From: Spirochaetota bacterium
GTDB lineage: Bacteria; Spirochaetota; Spirochaetia; Treponematales; Rectinemataceae
Direction of reading: 5' to 3'
Length of the DNA stretch: 64,000 nucleotides
NCBI GenBank assembly: GCA_022711355.1
Contig: JAKLFE010000001.1
Location: forward strand, 124,001 to 188,000
Below are positions 16,211 through 25,651 of the stretch, one piece after another; position 1 is the first letter of the stretch; each line of letters opens with the position of its first letter. Under the pieces are notes generated by a model. That model was not told where the DNA came from. It saw nothing but the letters and a program-made list of their open reading frames with translations, and did not search any database. A program made the position numbers and the translations under genes.

Positions 16211-17233
16211 CTAGGAGGACTCGCCGAGGAAGCAGGCGCAGCGCCTGCCCGGGGCGACCTCGCGAAGGGCCGGGACCTCGTCGGAGCAGCGCCTCATCGC
16301 GCTCGGGCAGCGGGCGTGGAAATGGCAGCCCGGAGGCGGGTCGAGGGGCGAGGGTATCTCGCCGCTCAAGGGGGCGTACTCGGCCCTCCGATCCTCGATG
16401 CTCGGCACCTGCTTGAGGAGGGCCTTCGTATAGGGATGGCAGGGCGAGGCGAAGAGCTCGGCCGCCGGGGCTTCCTCCACGAGGCGGCCGAGGTACATGA
16501 CCATGACGCGGTCGGAGATATGCTTGACCACGCCGATCGAGTGGCTGACGAAGAGGTAGCCGAGGTCGAGCTCGTCGCGCAGGCGCATGAAGAGGTTGAG
16601 TATCTGGGCCTGGATGGAGACGTCGAGGGAGGCGACCGCCTCGTCGGCGACGACGAGCTCGGGGTCGACGGCGAGGGCCCGGGCTATGCCCACGCGCTGC
16701 CGCTGGCCGCCCGAGAATTGGTGCGGGTAGCGGTCCATGAAGGCCGGGTCGAGGCCGCAACGGGCCATGACCCCTGACACCAGCTCCTCCGCTCCGGCGC
16801 GGTCGACCAGGCCGTGGACAAGGGGCGCCTCGCCGATGATATCGCGCACCTTCAGCCGGGGGTTGAGGGAGGCGTAGGGATCCTGGAAGATCATCTGCGC
16901 CTTGAGCGCCCGCCGGCGCTCCTCCCGGGTCCGGGCGGCCGAAAGATCCGTCCCGCGAAAGGTCACCTTCCCCGCGGTCGGGGCGACGAGGCCCACGGCC
17001 ATCCTGCCCAGGGTCGACTTCCCGCAGCCCGACTCGCCGACCAGCCCGACGACCTCGCCCTTGGCGATGCGGAAGCCGACGCCGTCGACGGCCCGGACCC
17101 GCTTCTCGTCGACCCTGGCCCCGAGCCGCCGCGCGGCGCGCTCGACCGCGTCGAGGCGCCGCGCGAAGACCTTGGTCAGGCCCTCGGCGACGAGTATGGG
17201 CTCGCCGCGGACGGCGTGGACCGGCTCAGTCAT
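16211..17233 (-). CDS. Dipeptide/oligopeptide ABC importer, ATP-binding protein (DppF/OppF type)
   Basis: A 340-residue ATPase of the peptide importer. Walker A is GESGCGKSTLG near residue 66, the signature is FSGGQRQRVGIARAL, and Walker B is LVVADEAVASLDVS, where the usual P of ADEPVSALD is A. The C-terminal oligo_HPY region with clustered cysteines (HARCPSAMRRC) is present. It pairs with the DppD-type ATPase encoded just upstream, with an 8-base overlap. A ~25-residue insertion relative to typical OppF (ARRLDAVERAARRLGARVDEKRV) lies between the first strand and Walker A. Confidence 0.95.
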   Translation of the reverse strand: MTEPVHAVRGEPILVAEGLTKVFARRLDAVERAARRLGARVDEKRVRAVDGVGFRIAKGEVVGLVGESGCGKSTLGRMAVGLVAPTAGKVTFRGTDLSAARTREERRRALKAQMIFQDPYASLNPRLKVRDIIGEAPLVHGLVDRAGAEELVSGVMARCGLDPAFMDRYPHQFSGGQRQRVGIARALAVDPELVVADEAVASLDVSIQAQILNLFMRLRDELDLGYLFVSHSIGVVKHISDRVMVMYLGRLVEEAPAAELFASPCHPYTKALLKQVPSIEDRRAEYAPLSGEIPSPLDPPPGCHFHARCPSAMRRCSDEVPALREVAPGRRCACFLGESS

Positions 17234-18209
17234 TGGTATGCCTCCCCTCGTAGGGATGGAAGCAGCGGTGGGTCCTGCCCCCGCCTACGTCGAACTCGGG
17301 CGGCGTCGAGAGGCACGCGCCGTCGGCGCGGTCGCAGCGCTCCCGGAAGGCGCAGCCCTCCCCGAGCCCGACGAGGGAGGGCGTCATGCCAGGTATCTGG
17401 TAGAGGCTCCCGCCTCGCCGCGAATTCGCGGGCACGGAGCGGATGAGTCCCCGCGTGTAGGGGTGCGCGGGGCGCTCGAGCAGCTCGCCTACCGGGCCGC
17501 GCTCGACGATGCGGCCCGCGTACATGACCGCGATCTGGTCCGCGAGGCCGGCCACGACGGAGAGGTCGTGGCTGATCCAGATGAGGGACGTGCCGCTCCC
17601 CGAGCAGAGCGAGCGCATCTCGTGGAGGATCTGCGCCTGGATCGTGACGTCTAGGGCCGTGGTCGGCTCGTCGGCGATGATGAGGTCGGGCCGGTTGAGG
17701 AGGGCGATCGCGATGCAGACCCGCTGCCGCATCCCCCCCGAGAACTGGTGCGGATAGGCCGAGAGGCGCTCCTCGGCCGCGGGGATGCCCACGCGCCCGA
17801 GGGCCGCGACGCAGCGTCGCCTGGCCTCGGCCCGGGAGACCCGGCCGTGGGCCTGGATCGCCTCGACCATCTGCGTCTCGACCTTGAGCACGGGGTTGAG
17901 GGTCATGAGGGGATCCTGGAAGACGGCGGCGATCCGCGAGCCGCGGAGCTCGCGCCTCTGCTCGGGGGACTTCGCCGCCAGGTCCTCCCCTTTGAAGAGG
18001 ATCCTGCCGCCGACGACCCGTCCGGGCTCGTCGACCAGGCCCAGCACGGAGTAGCCCGTCACGCTCTTCCCCGAGCCCGACTCGCCGACGAGCCCCATGA
18101 TCTCCCCCGGCTCGACGGAGAAGGATACGCCGTCGACGGCCTTGACGAGGCCGGCCTTCGTGAAGAACTGCGTGGAGAGATCCTCCACGCGGAGGGTTGG
18201 CGCGCTCAT
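17226..18209 (-). CDS. Dipeptide/oligopeptide ABC importer, ATP-binding protein (DppD/OppD type)
   Basis: A 327-residue ATPase with Walker A GESGSGKSVTGYS near residue 39, signature FSGGMRQRVCIAIAL, Walker B LIIADEPTTALDVT, and the H-loop in IWISHDLSV. The C-terminal oligo_HPY segment (GEGCAFRERCDRADGAC) is normal for the peptide-importer family. It overlaps the permease gene upstream (ATGA) and the second ATPase downstream, so the five transporter genes form one operon. Confidence 0.95.
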   Translation of the reverse strand: MSAPTLRVEDLSTQFFTKAGLVKAVDGVSFSVEPGEIMGLVGESGSGKSVTGYSVLGLVDEPGRVVGGRILFKGEDLAAKSPEQRRELRGSRIAAVFQDPLMTLNPVLKVETQMVEAIQAHGRVSRAEARRRCVAALGRVGIPAAEERLSAYPHQFSGGMRQRVCIAIALLNRPDLIIADEPTTALDVTIQAQILHEMRSLCSGSGTSLIWISHDLSVVAGLADQIAVMYAGRIVERGPVGELLERPAHPYTRGLIRSVPANSRRGGSLYQIPGMTPSLVGLGEGCAFRERCDRADGACLSTPPEFDVGGGRTHRCFHPYEGRHTND

Positions 18210-19132
18210 CGCTTGAGCCTCGGGTTGAGGACGTCGCGGAGCCGGTCGCCCATCACGTTGATCGCGATGATGGCGACGACGAGGGCGACGCCCGGGTAGA
18301 AGCTGATCCAGTACTTCCCCGACAGGAGGAAGCGGAACCCGTTCGAGATGAGGAGCCCCAGGGAGGGCTCGGTGATCGGCAGGCCGATGCCCAGGAAGCT
18401 CAAGGTCGACTCCGTGGAGATGGCCCGCGCGACCATGGTGGTCGCGATGACGATGAGCGAGGGCAGGGTGTTCGGGAGGATGTGGATGAAGACGATCCGC
18501 GCGTCGCTCAGCCTCAGGGCGCGGGCCGCCTCGACGTACTCCCGGTTCCGCTCGGCGAGGGCGCTGCCGCGGGCGGAGCGCGCGAAGTAGGCCCAGTGCA
18601 CGATGACGAGGGCGAGGGTGATCTTGCTTATTCCCTGGCCCAGGACCACGAGGAGGACGAGGGCGATGAGGAGGGCGGGGAAGCTGAGCTGCAGGTCCAC
18701 GACCCTCATGAGGATGGCGTCGAAGCGGCCGCCCCGGTACGCGGCGAGGATGCCGAGCGAGGCGCCGACGGCGAAGGCGATGACCGTGCTCATGATGCCC
18801 ACCGAGAGGCTGATCCGGAGCCCGTAGAGGATGGCCGAGAGCATGTCGCGGCCCTGCTCGTCGGTGCCGAGCGCGTAGGCTCGGCCCGACGCGCCCTCCT
18901 CCATCGGGGCGAGGACGCTGTCCATGAGGTCCAGCTTCGCGAGGTCGTAGGGGTCCTGCGGCGAGATCCAGCTCGCGAGCAGGGCCGCGAGGATCACGAG
19001 GAGGGTGACGGCGAAGGCCGCCACCGCGCTCGGGCTCTCCCAGTACTCGGCCATGGCCCTGCCGAAGGGCCTTTCTCGGAAACGCGGGCGGCGGAGCGCG
19101 GCCGCGGGCCGCGTCCCGTGGCTTGAGCTCAT
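18206..19132 (-). CDS. Dipeptide/oligopeptide ABC importer, permease (DppC/OppC type)
   Basis: A 308-residue permease with a short cytoplasmic N-terminus, a first membrane segment near 37-57, the OppC-type N-terminal domain (LGTDEQGRDMLSAILYGLRISLSVG) and the EAA loop (EAARALRLSDARIVFIHILPN) that contacts the ATPases. About six membrane segments are visible. The start at 19132 overlaps the DppB stop as ATGA; the longer upstream frame lies within dppB and is rejected. Confidence 0.95.
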   Translation of the reverse strand: MSSSHGTRPAAALRRPRFRERPFGRAMAEYWESPSAVAAFAVTLLVILAALLASWISPQDPYDLAKLDLMDSVLAPMEEGASGRAYALGTDEQGRDMLSAILYGLRISLSVGIMSTVIAFAVGASLGILAAYRGGRFDAILMRVVDLQLSFPALLIALVLLVVLGQGISKITLALVIVHWAYFARSARGSALAERNREYVEAARALRLSDARIVFIHILPNTLPSLIVIATTMVARAISTESTLSFLGIGLPITEPSLGLLISNGFRFLLSGKYWISFYPGVALVVAIIAINVMGDRLRDVLNPRLKR

Positions 19133-20103
19133 CGCTGCGCCTCCAGATCCACCCGGGGATCGAGGACCGAGTACAGGATGTCCACGACGAGGTTGATCGC
19201 GATGAACATGACGACGATCAGGAGGAGGTATGCCACGATCACGGGGCGGTCGAGGACGTTGATGCTGTCGATGACGAGCTTGCCCATGCCCGGCCAGGCG
19301 AAGATGGTCTCCGTCACCACCGCGAAGGCGATGGTCCGGCCGAACTCGAGGCCCAGGACCGTCGTGATAGGCACGAGGACGTTCTTGAGCACGTGCACGA
19401 AGACGATCCTCCAAGGGCGCAGCCCCTTGGCCCGCGCGTACTTGACGTAGTCGCTCATGACGACCTCCTGCGTGCCCGCCCGCGCCAGCCTGATGATGAG
19501 GGAGAGCTTGAAGAAGGCCAGGTTGATCGCGGGCAGGAGCATGTGCTTGAGCCCGTCCCAGGTCAGGAAGCTCACGGGGACGCCGAGGAGCTCGACGGTG
19601 GCCCCGCGGCCGGAAGAGGGAAGCCAACCGAGCCGGACGGAGAAGACCATCACCATCATGAGGCCCAGCCAGAAGGTCGGCACCGAGAAGCCGAAGGCCG
19701 AGACGCCGAGGATGAGCTTGCTCGAGGCGGCGTCCGGATGGAGGCCGGCGTAGAGGCCCAGGGGTATCCCGACGAGGACCGTGAGGAGGAGCGCGGCGAA
19801 GGCCAGCTCGAGAGTCGCGGGCACGCGTTGGGCGATGAGCGAGAGCGTCGGCTCGTCGAACCGGAACGAGCGCCCCAGGTCGCCTCGCGCCGCGTTGGCG
19901 AGGAAACGCCCGTACTGCTCGTAGAGCGGCCGGTCCAGGCCGAAGTGCTCGACGATCGCCTGGCGCTCCGCCTCCGTGGCGTCGGGATGGACGAGGGTGT
20001 TGATGGGGTCGCCGATGGCGAAGACCCCGAGGAATACCAGCATCGACATGACGAGCACGAGGGCGATGCTCTGCAGGAGCCGCCTGGCGATGAATACGGA
20101 CAT
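19129..20103 (-). CDS. Dipeptide/oligopeptide ABC importer, permease (DppB/OppB type)
   Basis: A 324-residue permease with the N-terminal MSVFIARRLLQSIALVLVMSMLVFLGVF membrane segment, the DppB-type periplasmic loop (RPLYEQYGRFLANAARGDLGRSFRF), and the EAA loop (YVKYARAKGLRPWRIVFVHVLKN). About six membrane spans are visible. It follows the substrate-binding protein gene after 66 bases containing a 10-bp hairpin. Confidence 0.95.
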   Translation of the reverse strand: MSVFIARRLLQSIALVLVMSMLVFLGVFAIGDPINTLVHPDATEAERQAIVEHFGLDRPLYEQYGRFLANAARGDLGRSFRFDEPTLSLIAQRVPATLELAFAALLLTVLVGIPLGLYAGLHPDAASSKLILGVSAFGFSVPTFWLGLMMVMVFSVRLGWLPSSGRGATVELLGVPVSFLTWDGLKHMLLPAINLAFFKLSLIIRLARAGTQEVVMSDYVKYARAKGLRPWRIVFVHVLKNVLVPITTVLGLEFGRTIAFAVVTETIFAWPGMGKLVIDSINVLDRPVIVAYLLLIVVMFIAINLVVDILYSVLDPRVDLEAQR

Positions 20104-20136
20104 ACCGGCTTCGGTCCCTTCTCGGCGAATGAGCCG

Positions 20137-20160
20137 CGGCCGGCCCGTCGGGGCCGGCCG
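20137..20160 (-). repeat. Intergenic hairpin between the peptide-binding protein and permease genes
   Basis: A perfect 10-bp stem (CGGCCGGCCC/GGGCCGGCCG, loop GTCG) without a T-tract follows the substrate-binding protein gene. Such hairpins commonly protect the upstream mRNA or give partial termination, so that more binding protein is made than permease. Confidence 0.55.
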
Positions 20161-20169
20161 GCGGACCGC

Positions 20170-21768
20170 CTATTTGACGATCGCCACGTCCCGCGCGAGG
20201 GTCATCTCGTCCATGCGGGGCACGTAGGTCAGGCCCTTGCGCATGGCCCAGGTCGTGGTCTGGAAATACAGGGGGATGATGCCGCGGTCCTTGCCGACGG
20301 CGATGCGGACGGCGTCCTGGAGGTCCTTCTCGCGCCTCTTCTCGTCGCTCGCGGCGGCGGCCGACTGGATCAGCTTGTCGAAGGCGGGGTTCGAGTAGCG
20401 GCCGCGGTTATTCGCGCCCATCCCCGTCGCCTTGTCGAAGGTGGCGAGCACGGCCGTCATGCCGCGCGCCGCGTCGCCCGTCGTGTTGCCGAAGCCCATG
20501 AGGAAGATGCTGTACTCGAGGTTCGTCGCTGCGGTGCTGAACACGCTGTACGGGAGGGCCTGGACCTTGATGTCGATGCCTATCCTCGCGAAGAACTGGC
20601 CGATGGTCTGGGTGACCTGCTCGTCGTTGAGGTAGCGGTCGTTGGGCCCGTGGATGGTCATCGAGAAGCCCTCGGGATAGCCCGCCTCCGCGAGGAGCTT
20701 CTTGGCGCGCTCGGGATCATAGGCGTCGGGCTTGAGCTCGGGGGCCCAGCCGACCATGCCCTCGGGGACGAACTGCCCCGCGGGGACGGCGGCCCCGCCG
20801 AGGACCCGCTGGACGAGGGCCGCGCGGTTGATCGACAGGGAGAGGGCCTCGCGGACCCGGGGATCCTTGAGGGGGTTCTTGGCGAGGACGGAGCCGTCCT
20901 TGGCGCGGACGAAGGGAGTGGCGTCGCGGTTGGAGTCCATGTGGATGTACATCATGGTCGCGGCGGGGACGCTGAGCACGGAGATGCGGGCGTCCTTCCG
21001 CAGGCGCTCCTGGTCCACGGGCGAGACCTGGTCTATGATGTCGACGTCGCCGGCGAGGAGGGCGGCCACGCGGGAGGGATCGTTGGTGATGGGCCTGAAG
21101 ATGACCTTGTCGAAGGCCGGCTTCCTGCCCCAATAGCCGCGGTTGCGCTCGAGGACGAGACGGTCGCCGCGGACCCATTCCACGAACTTGAAGGGGCCGG
21201 TGCCGACGACGTACTTGCCCTTGTTGAAGTCCTCGACCGTCGCGTCGGAGGGGGTGTCCCTGGGCAGCACGTAGATGAAGGAGAGGTCGAGGGGGAACTG
21301 GGGCGAAGGCGACTTGAGGGTGAACCGCACGGTGAGGGGATCGACCGCGACGCAGTCCTTGATGGCGGCCACGTTCCGCTTGTAGCTCGAGGGGGACTCG
21401 GGCAGGCGGGGGATCCTGTTCACGCTGTACACGACGTCGGCGGAGCCGAAGTCCTTGCCGTCGTGGAACTTGACGCCGGGGCGGAGCTTGATCTCCCAGG
21501 TGAGGGGATCGACCTGGGTCCACGAGAGGGCAAGGGAGGGCTCGGGCTGGAGGTTCTTGTCCCTCCCTATGATCGTGTCGAACAGCTGCTGCGACGCCTG
21601 CTGGGTCGCCCCGGTGGTCGAGAACTGCGGATCGAGGGAGGCGGGCTCGGTCGCGAGGCCGACCTTGAGCGTCGCCTGGGCCCCGAGGGCAGAGCCGAGG
21701 AGCGAGAGGGCCGCGGCAAGGAAGAGCGGCGCCCGTCCCGGCGCGAGCGAACAGCGGGTATTCTTCAT
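20170..21768 (-). CDS. Peptide-binding protein of ABC importer (SBP family 5)
   Basis: A 532-residue extracytoplasmic binding protein of the DppA/OppA family. It has a signal peptide with a hydrophobic core (APLFLAAALSLLGSALGAQA) and likely signal peptidase I cleavage after the second ALGA; no lipobox is seen. Family blocks include LKVGLATEPASLDPQFSTTGATQQASQQLFDTI, VKFHDGKDFGSADVVYSVNR and KVIFRPITNDPSRVAALLAGDVDIID. Two adjacent ATG codons occur; the second (21768) is better spaced from GGGAGG. As first gene of the operon it defines the substrate, probably short peptides, although the family also binds nickel, heme and sugars. Confidence 0.93.
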   Translation of the reverse strand: MKNTRCSLAPGRAPLFLAAALSLLGSALGAQATLKVGLATEPASLDPQFSTTGATQQASQQLFDTIIGRDKNLQPEPSLALSWTQVDPLTWEIKLRPGVKFHDGKDFGSADVVYSVNRIPRLPESPSSYKRNVAAIKDCVAVDPLTVRFTLKSPSPQFPLDLSFIYVLPRDTPSDATVEDFNKGKYVVGTGPFKFVEWVRGDRLVLERNRGYWGRKPAFDKVIFRPITNDPSRVAALLAGDVDIIDQVSPVDQERLRKDARISVLSVPAATMMYIHMDSNRDATPFVRAKDGSVLAKNPLKDPRVREALSLSINRAALVQRVLGGAAVPAGQFVPEGMVGWAPELKPDAYDPERAKKLLAEAGYPEGFSMTIHGPNDRYLNDEQVTQTIGQFFARIGIDIKVQALPYSVFSTAATNLEYSIFLMGFGNTTGDAARGMTAVLATFDKATGMGANNRGRYSNPAFDKLIQSAAAASDEKRREKDLQDAVRIAVGKDRGIIPLYFQTTTWAMRKGLTYVPRMDEMTLARDVAIVK

Positions 21769-21884
21769 CATAGCCTCCCCGAGCCGCGGGCCTGCACGCC
21801 CGTCTCCGGCTCTGCCGTACGAGTTTAGTGACCCGGGGTCGGAAGTATGTAGGACCTGCTTGATTTCGTGAGTAGGATTCAGGC

Positions 21885-22529
21885 CTACACGCCCTGGTCC
21901 TGGCCGGCGAGGCCGTGCTTGAAGGCGTAGCAGATGAGCTGGTTGTTGTTCTCCATACCCATCTTCTCGAGCATCCTCGTCCGGTAGGTGGAGACGGTCT
22001 TGACGCTGAGGCTGCAGAGCCGGGCGATCTCGCCGACGCTCCTGCCCGAGGCCAGCAGCCTGAGTATCTGGAATTCGCGGTCCGAGAGCCTCGCGTGGGG
22101 CTCCTCCCGGTCCTCGACGATCGTGTCGACGACCAGATCCCTGGCCCTCTGGCTCAGGTAGCGGTGGCCCTCCGCCACCGTCTTGACCGCCTCCAGGAGC
22201 TCCGCCGGGTCGACCGCCTTGTTGATGCAGCCCGAGGCGCCGAGCTTGAAGGCCCTGACCGCGTACTGCTCCTCGGGGAGGATGGAGAGGACGAGGATAT
22301 GGAGGCCGGCGTCCCTCGCGCGGAGCTCCTTGATCAGGTCGAGGCCGTCCATGCCCGGCATCGAAAAATCCAGTATGACGAGGTCGTAGCGGGAGGCGCT
22401 CGCGAGCTCGAGCGCCTCCCGGCCCTCGCCGGCCTCGTCGACGCTCTTTACGGGCAAATGCTCCTCGAGGAGCTGCCGGAGCCCCTTTCGCACGAGGAAA
22501 TGGTCGTCGGCGATCAGGATCCTCAGCAT
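21885..22529 (-). CDS. LuxR/NarL-family response regulator
   Basis: A 214-residue response regulator with a receiver domain (MLRILIADDHFLVRKG; phospho-acceptor Asp near 54 in LVILDFSMPGMDG) and a C-terminal LuxR-type HTH (LSDREFQILRLLASGRSVGEIARLCSLSVKTVSTYRTRMLEKM). The ATG at 22529 lies inside the end of the kinase gene (7-base overlap) with a GGAGGAGGGG ribosome binding site. It is therefore the partner of the propeller-sensor kinase. It is 113 bases upstream of the peptide importer operon in the same orientation, so that operon is a natural target. Confidence 0.95.
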   Translation of the reverse strand: MLRILIADDHFLVRKGLRQLLEEHLPVKSVDEAGEGREALELASASRYDLVILDFSMPGMDGLDLIKELRARDAGLHILVLSILPEEQYAVRAFKLGASGCINKAVDPAELLEAVKTVAEGHRYLSQRARDLVVDTIVEDREEPHARLSDREFQILRLLASGRSVGEIARLCSLSVKTVSTYRTRMLEKMGMENNNQLICYAFKHGLAGQDQGV

Positions 22530-25500
22530 CCCCTCCTCCTCCCCTTCCTCCGCCCCGCCCCCCCCGCTGCCCCGGGGGCGCTCGCCAGCCTCAGCCGTGC
22601 CTCGACCCTCGCCCCCTTGCCCGGCTCGCCGCCTATCTCCAGCGAGCCGCCGAAGGCGGCGCAGCGCTCCCTCATCCCGATGAGGCCGAAGGAGTCGGCC
22701 CGATCGGCGCTCCCCGGCGGGATGCCCTCCCCGTCGTCCTCGACCTCGAGGACGGCCATGTCGCCCTCCCGGCGGACCTTGACGATCGCGACGCTCGCTT
22801 TCGAGTGCCGCATGACGTTTCCGAGCATTTCCTGGAGGATGCGGAACAAGGCCGTCGCGGCCTCGCCGCGGATGGGCTCGCCCTCCCACTCGTCCCGGAC
22901 CTCGACGCGCATACCCTCGGGTAGGGGGAGGTCCCGGACGTACCAGCCGAGGGCGTCGGAGAAGCCGAGCAGGTCCAGCGCCGCAGGCCGCAGGCGCGTG
23001 GCGAGGGACTTGACCGCGGCCATGGCCTCGGCGATGGTCAGCTGCATCTCCTTGACCTTGGCGACCCGCTCCGGCTCCTCGGAGCCCTGGTGGGAGGCCA
23101 GCCAGAAGGCGCGGAAGCTAAGTATAGTGAGGTGCTGGCCGATGGTGTCGTGGGCCTCGCGCGCCGCCCTCCGCCGCTCCTCCTCGCGGGCCGCCTCGAT
23201 GTGCCTCGTCAGGTTGGACAGGAGGTCGGCGCGCCTGCGGAGGGCCCTCGTACGGAGGGCGATGCCCATGGCGAGGGCCGCCGCGAGGGCGCAGGCCGCG
23301 AGGGACCTGAACCACCAGGTGTCCCAGAAGGGATGCTCCACGACGATCGAGAGGGAGGCGCCGTAATCGTTCCAGACCCCGTTGCCGTTGGCGCCTTTCG
23401 CCCTGAGCATGTAGCTCCCAGGCGGCAAGGGGGCGATGTATCCCGAGCCCGTCCCCCCGAGGGAGACCCAGCTCGATTGCAGGCCCTCGAGCTTCATCGC
23501 GTAGCGGTTGCGCGTGGGGGCAGTATAGTCGGTCACGGCGATCCGGAAGGACAAGCCGCGATTGTCATGGCCCAATACCAAGGAGCGGCCGTCCTCGGAC
23601 CAGGAGAGGGGCTCCTCGCCTCCGGCCGCCTGGATACGCGTGATAGCCACCCCCGGCGAGGGTGCGTAGCGGGGGATCAGGAGGGGATCGAAGCGGAGCA
23701 GCCCCTCGGCGCCCCCGACGCTCAGGATCCCGGCGCGGGACAGGGAAAGCGAGCCCGGCCCGAGCTTCCCGACCGAGAGCCCGTCCTCCTCGCCGATCAG
23801 GTAGCAGGAGCAGCGCTCCCGGTCGTAGGCGCTCAGGCCCGACGATGAGGCTATCCAGAGTACCCCGCTCCTATCCTCCGCGAGGCCGTAGATCATTGGT
23901 CCAACGGTCTCCCCGCCCGTCTCCGCCCCCTGGCCGACCTTCCCCGTATCGGGGTCGACGCGCAGCAAGCCATCGGACGCCGTCCCAGCCCAGAGCCGGC
24001 CGGAGCGATCCTCGGAAACGCAGGTGACGAAGGACTCTGACAGGGGACGGCCCGAGTCGAGCTCGGCCTCGAACGCCGTCGGACGGTCGGAGCCGGGGCC
24101 GAGCCACGCGAGGCCCCCCTCCGAATAGCCGATCCAGAGCCGTCCCCGCGAATCGAGGGCGAGGCAGTTGACGCTCCGCCCCGAACGGCCATCGGCCCCG
24201 TAGCCGGGAACGGCCGAGAAGCTCTCGAGCCGAGGATCGAAGCGCTGGAGCCCCCCTCCCATGGTGCCGACCCAGAGCCCGCCATCCTCCGAAGGGCAGA
24301 GCGCCGAGACCGAATAGGGGACGAAGCCCTCCGCCCCGCCGCGTCGATAGATCGCCGTGGAGCCGTCGCGACGGAGGCGGGCGAGCCCCAGCCCCCGGCA
24401 TCCCAGCCACAGCGACCCGTCGCCGCCCCTCGTCATGGCGCTGACATCGGCCGAGCGCAGCTCGCCCGGCAGGGCCAGCTCCTCGACCTGGCCGCTCAGG
24501 CGGACGGCGAAGAGGCCGGCGCCGCGCGAGGCCACGAGGAGGCTGCCGTCCCCCTCCTCGAGCAGGGCCTGGACGTCGCCGACGGCCGCGCCGCGGGGGC
24601 CGGAGGGGCGCTCGAAGAAGGGTGCCATCCGCACGTTGTACGCCCGCACCCCCCCGTTCGAGAGGGCGGCCCACAACAGGCCGCACCTGTCGCGGAACAG
24701 GGCCGTCACCCCCGGCTCCGCCCTCCCGGATGGCGGGACCATGGCGAGGCTGGCGGGATCGACGCGCCCGATCCCTCCCTCGTCGAAGCCTACCCATATC
24801 CGGCCCTCCGGATCCTCGGCGAGGGCTCGCACCGCCCCGAAGCGCCCGGCCGCGGCCCCGCGCGGGGCCCTGACATGCCGGAAGCCCTGGGCCGAGAAGA
24901 GGTCCACGTTCCCGTCGCCGAAGCCGATCCATATGAAGCCGAGCGAATCCTCGAACAGGGAAGCGACACGGCTCGAGCCCAGGCTCGAGGCATCGCCCGA
25001 CCGGGGGCGGAACTCGTCGAAAGAGCCGCCGCCGCCGCTGCGGAGGAGGCCCTCGCCGTCGGTTCCGGCCCATATGCGCCCTTGCGAATCCGCGAGGAGG
25101 GTCATAATCGCCGCCCGCCTCCGCGGGGGCAGGAGGGGCTTGAAGGCGTTCCGCTCGAGGTCGCTCCGGTACAGCATCCCGTCACCGGTCCCCGCGATCA
25201 AGCGGCCCTCCGCGTCCTCGCAGAGGGCGAGCACGCGGCCGTCCCCCCCGGCCTCGCTGAGCCCCTCCTCGGGGCCGTACAGGCGCAGGCGGCGGGAACG
25301 CGGCTCGAGACGGGCCAGCCCGCCGATGCCCATCCCGATCCAGATATGGCCGTCGCGATCCTCGATGAGCGATTCGACGGCCGAAGAGGAGAAGGAGGGG
25401 TAGCCCTCGCTCGGCGTGATATGGGTGAAGGAGGAGCCGTCATACAGAAACAGGCCCCCGACGGTGCCGAACCACAGGAGCCCCTGGCGGTCTTGCAGGA

Positions 25501-25651
25501 TGCCCGTGACTCTATGCCCCCTCGCGCCCTGGGCTACGCCGAGTTCGTAGTACAGGCCCCTCGCCGGCTCGGCCGCGAGGACCGCCGCCGCGCCCGCCAG
25601 CGCCGCGACGAAGGCGGAGAGGAGGGATAGGAGCCTCGGCGAGGCCCTCAC
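22523..25651 (-). CDS. Sensor histidine kinase with two-component-regulator propeller domains
   Basis: A 1042-residue sensor. A signal/anchor segment (~5-27) is followed by about 13 Reg_prop repeats, each with a WxGT/WIG-like motif (LWFGTVGGLFLYDG, IWIGMGIGGLARLE, LWVGTMGGGLQRFD), forming a large periplasmic propeller to ~residue 640. A Y_Y_Y domain (~690-775), a membrane segment (~782-800) and a cytoplasmic HisKA_3/HATPase kinase follow. The phospho-acceptor His is near 834 (AAREAHDTIGQHL) and the G box is GEGIPPG. The architecture lacks the fused receiver/AraC module of Bacteroides hybrid sensors and instead uses the separate LuxR regulator. Confidence 0.95.
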   Translation of the reverse strand: MRASPRLLSLLSAFVAALAGAAAVLAAEPARGLYYELGVAQGARGHRVTGILQDRQGLLWFGTVGGLFLYDGSSFTHITPSEGYPSFSSSAVESLIEDRDGHIWIGMGIGGLARLEPRSRRLRLYGPEEGLSEAGGDGRVLALCEDAEGRLIAGTGDGMLYRSDLERNAFKPLLPPRRRAAIMTLLADSQGRIWAGTDGEGLLRSGGGGSFDEFRPRSGDASSLGSSRVASLFEDSLGFIWIGFGDGNVDLFSAQGFRHVRAPRGAAAGRFGAVRALAEDPEGRIWVGFDEGGIGRVDPASLAMVPPSGRAEPGVTALFRDRCGLLWAALSNGGVRAYNVRMAPFFERPSGPRGAAVGDVQALLEEGDGSLLVASRGAGLFAVRLSGQVEELALPGELRSADVSAMTRGGDGSLWLGCRGLGLARLRRDGSTAIYRRGGAEGFVPYSVSALCPSEDGGLWVGTMGGGLQRFDPRLESFSAVPGYGADGRSGRSVNCLALDSRGRLWIGYSEGGLAWLGPGSDRPTAFEAELDSGRPLSESFVTCVSEDRSGRLWAGTASDGLLRVDPDTGKVGQGAETGGETVGPMIYGLAEDRSGVLWIASSSGLSAYDRERCSCYLIGEEDGLSVGKLGPGSLSLSRAGILSVGGAEGLLRFDPLLIPRYAPSPGVAITRIQAAGGEEPLSWSEDGRSLVLGHDNRGLSFRIAVTDYTAPTRNRYAMKLEGLQSSWVSLGGTGSGYIAPLPPGSYMLRAKGANGNGVWNDYGASLSIVVEHPFWDTWWFRSLAACALAAALAMGIALRTRALRRRADLLSNLTRHIEAAREEERRRAAREAHDTIGQHLTILSFRAFWLASHQGSEEPERVAKVKEMQLTIAEAMAAVKSLATRLRPAALDLLGFSDALGWYVRDLPLPEGMRVEVRDEWEGEPIRGEAATALFRILQEMLGNVMRHSKASVAIVKVRREGDMAVLEVEDDGEGIPPGSADRADSFGLIGMRERCAAFGGSLEIGGEPGKGARVEARLRLASAPGAAGGAGRRKGRRRGC

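Noticed and set aside
19123..21828. A 901-codon plus-strand frame opposite the peptide importer
   Set aside because: Composition is Glu/Gly/Asp-rich mirror-frame sequence with no domain; the minus-strand transporter genes account for the DNA.
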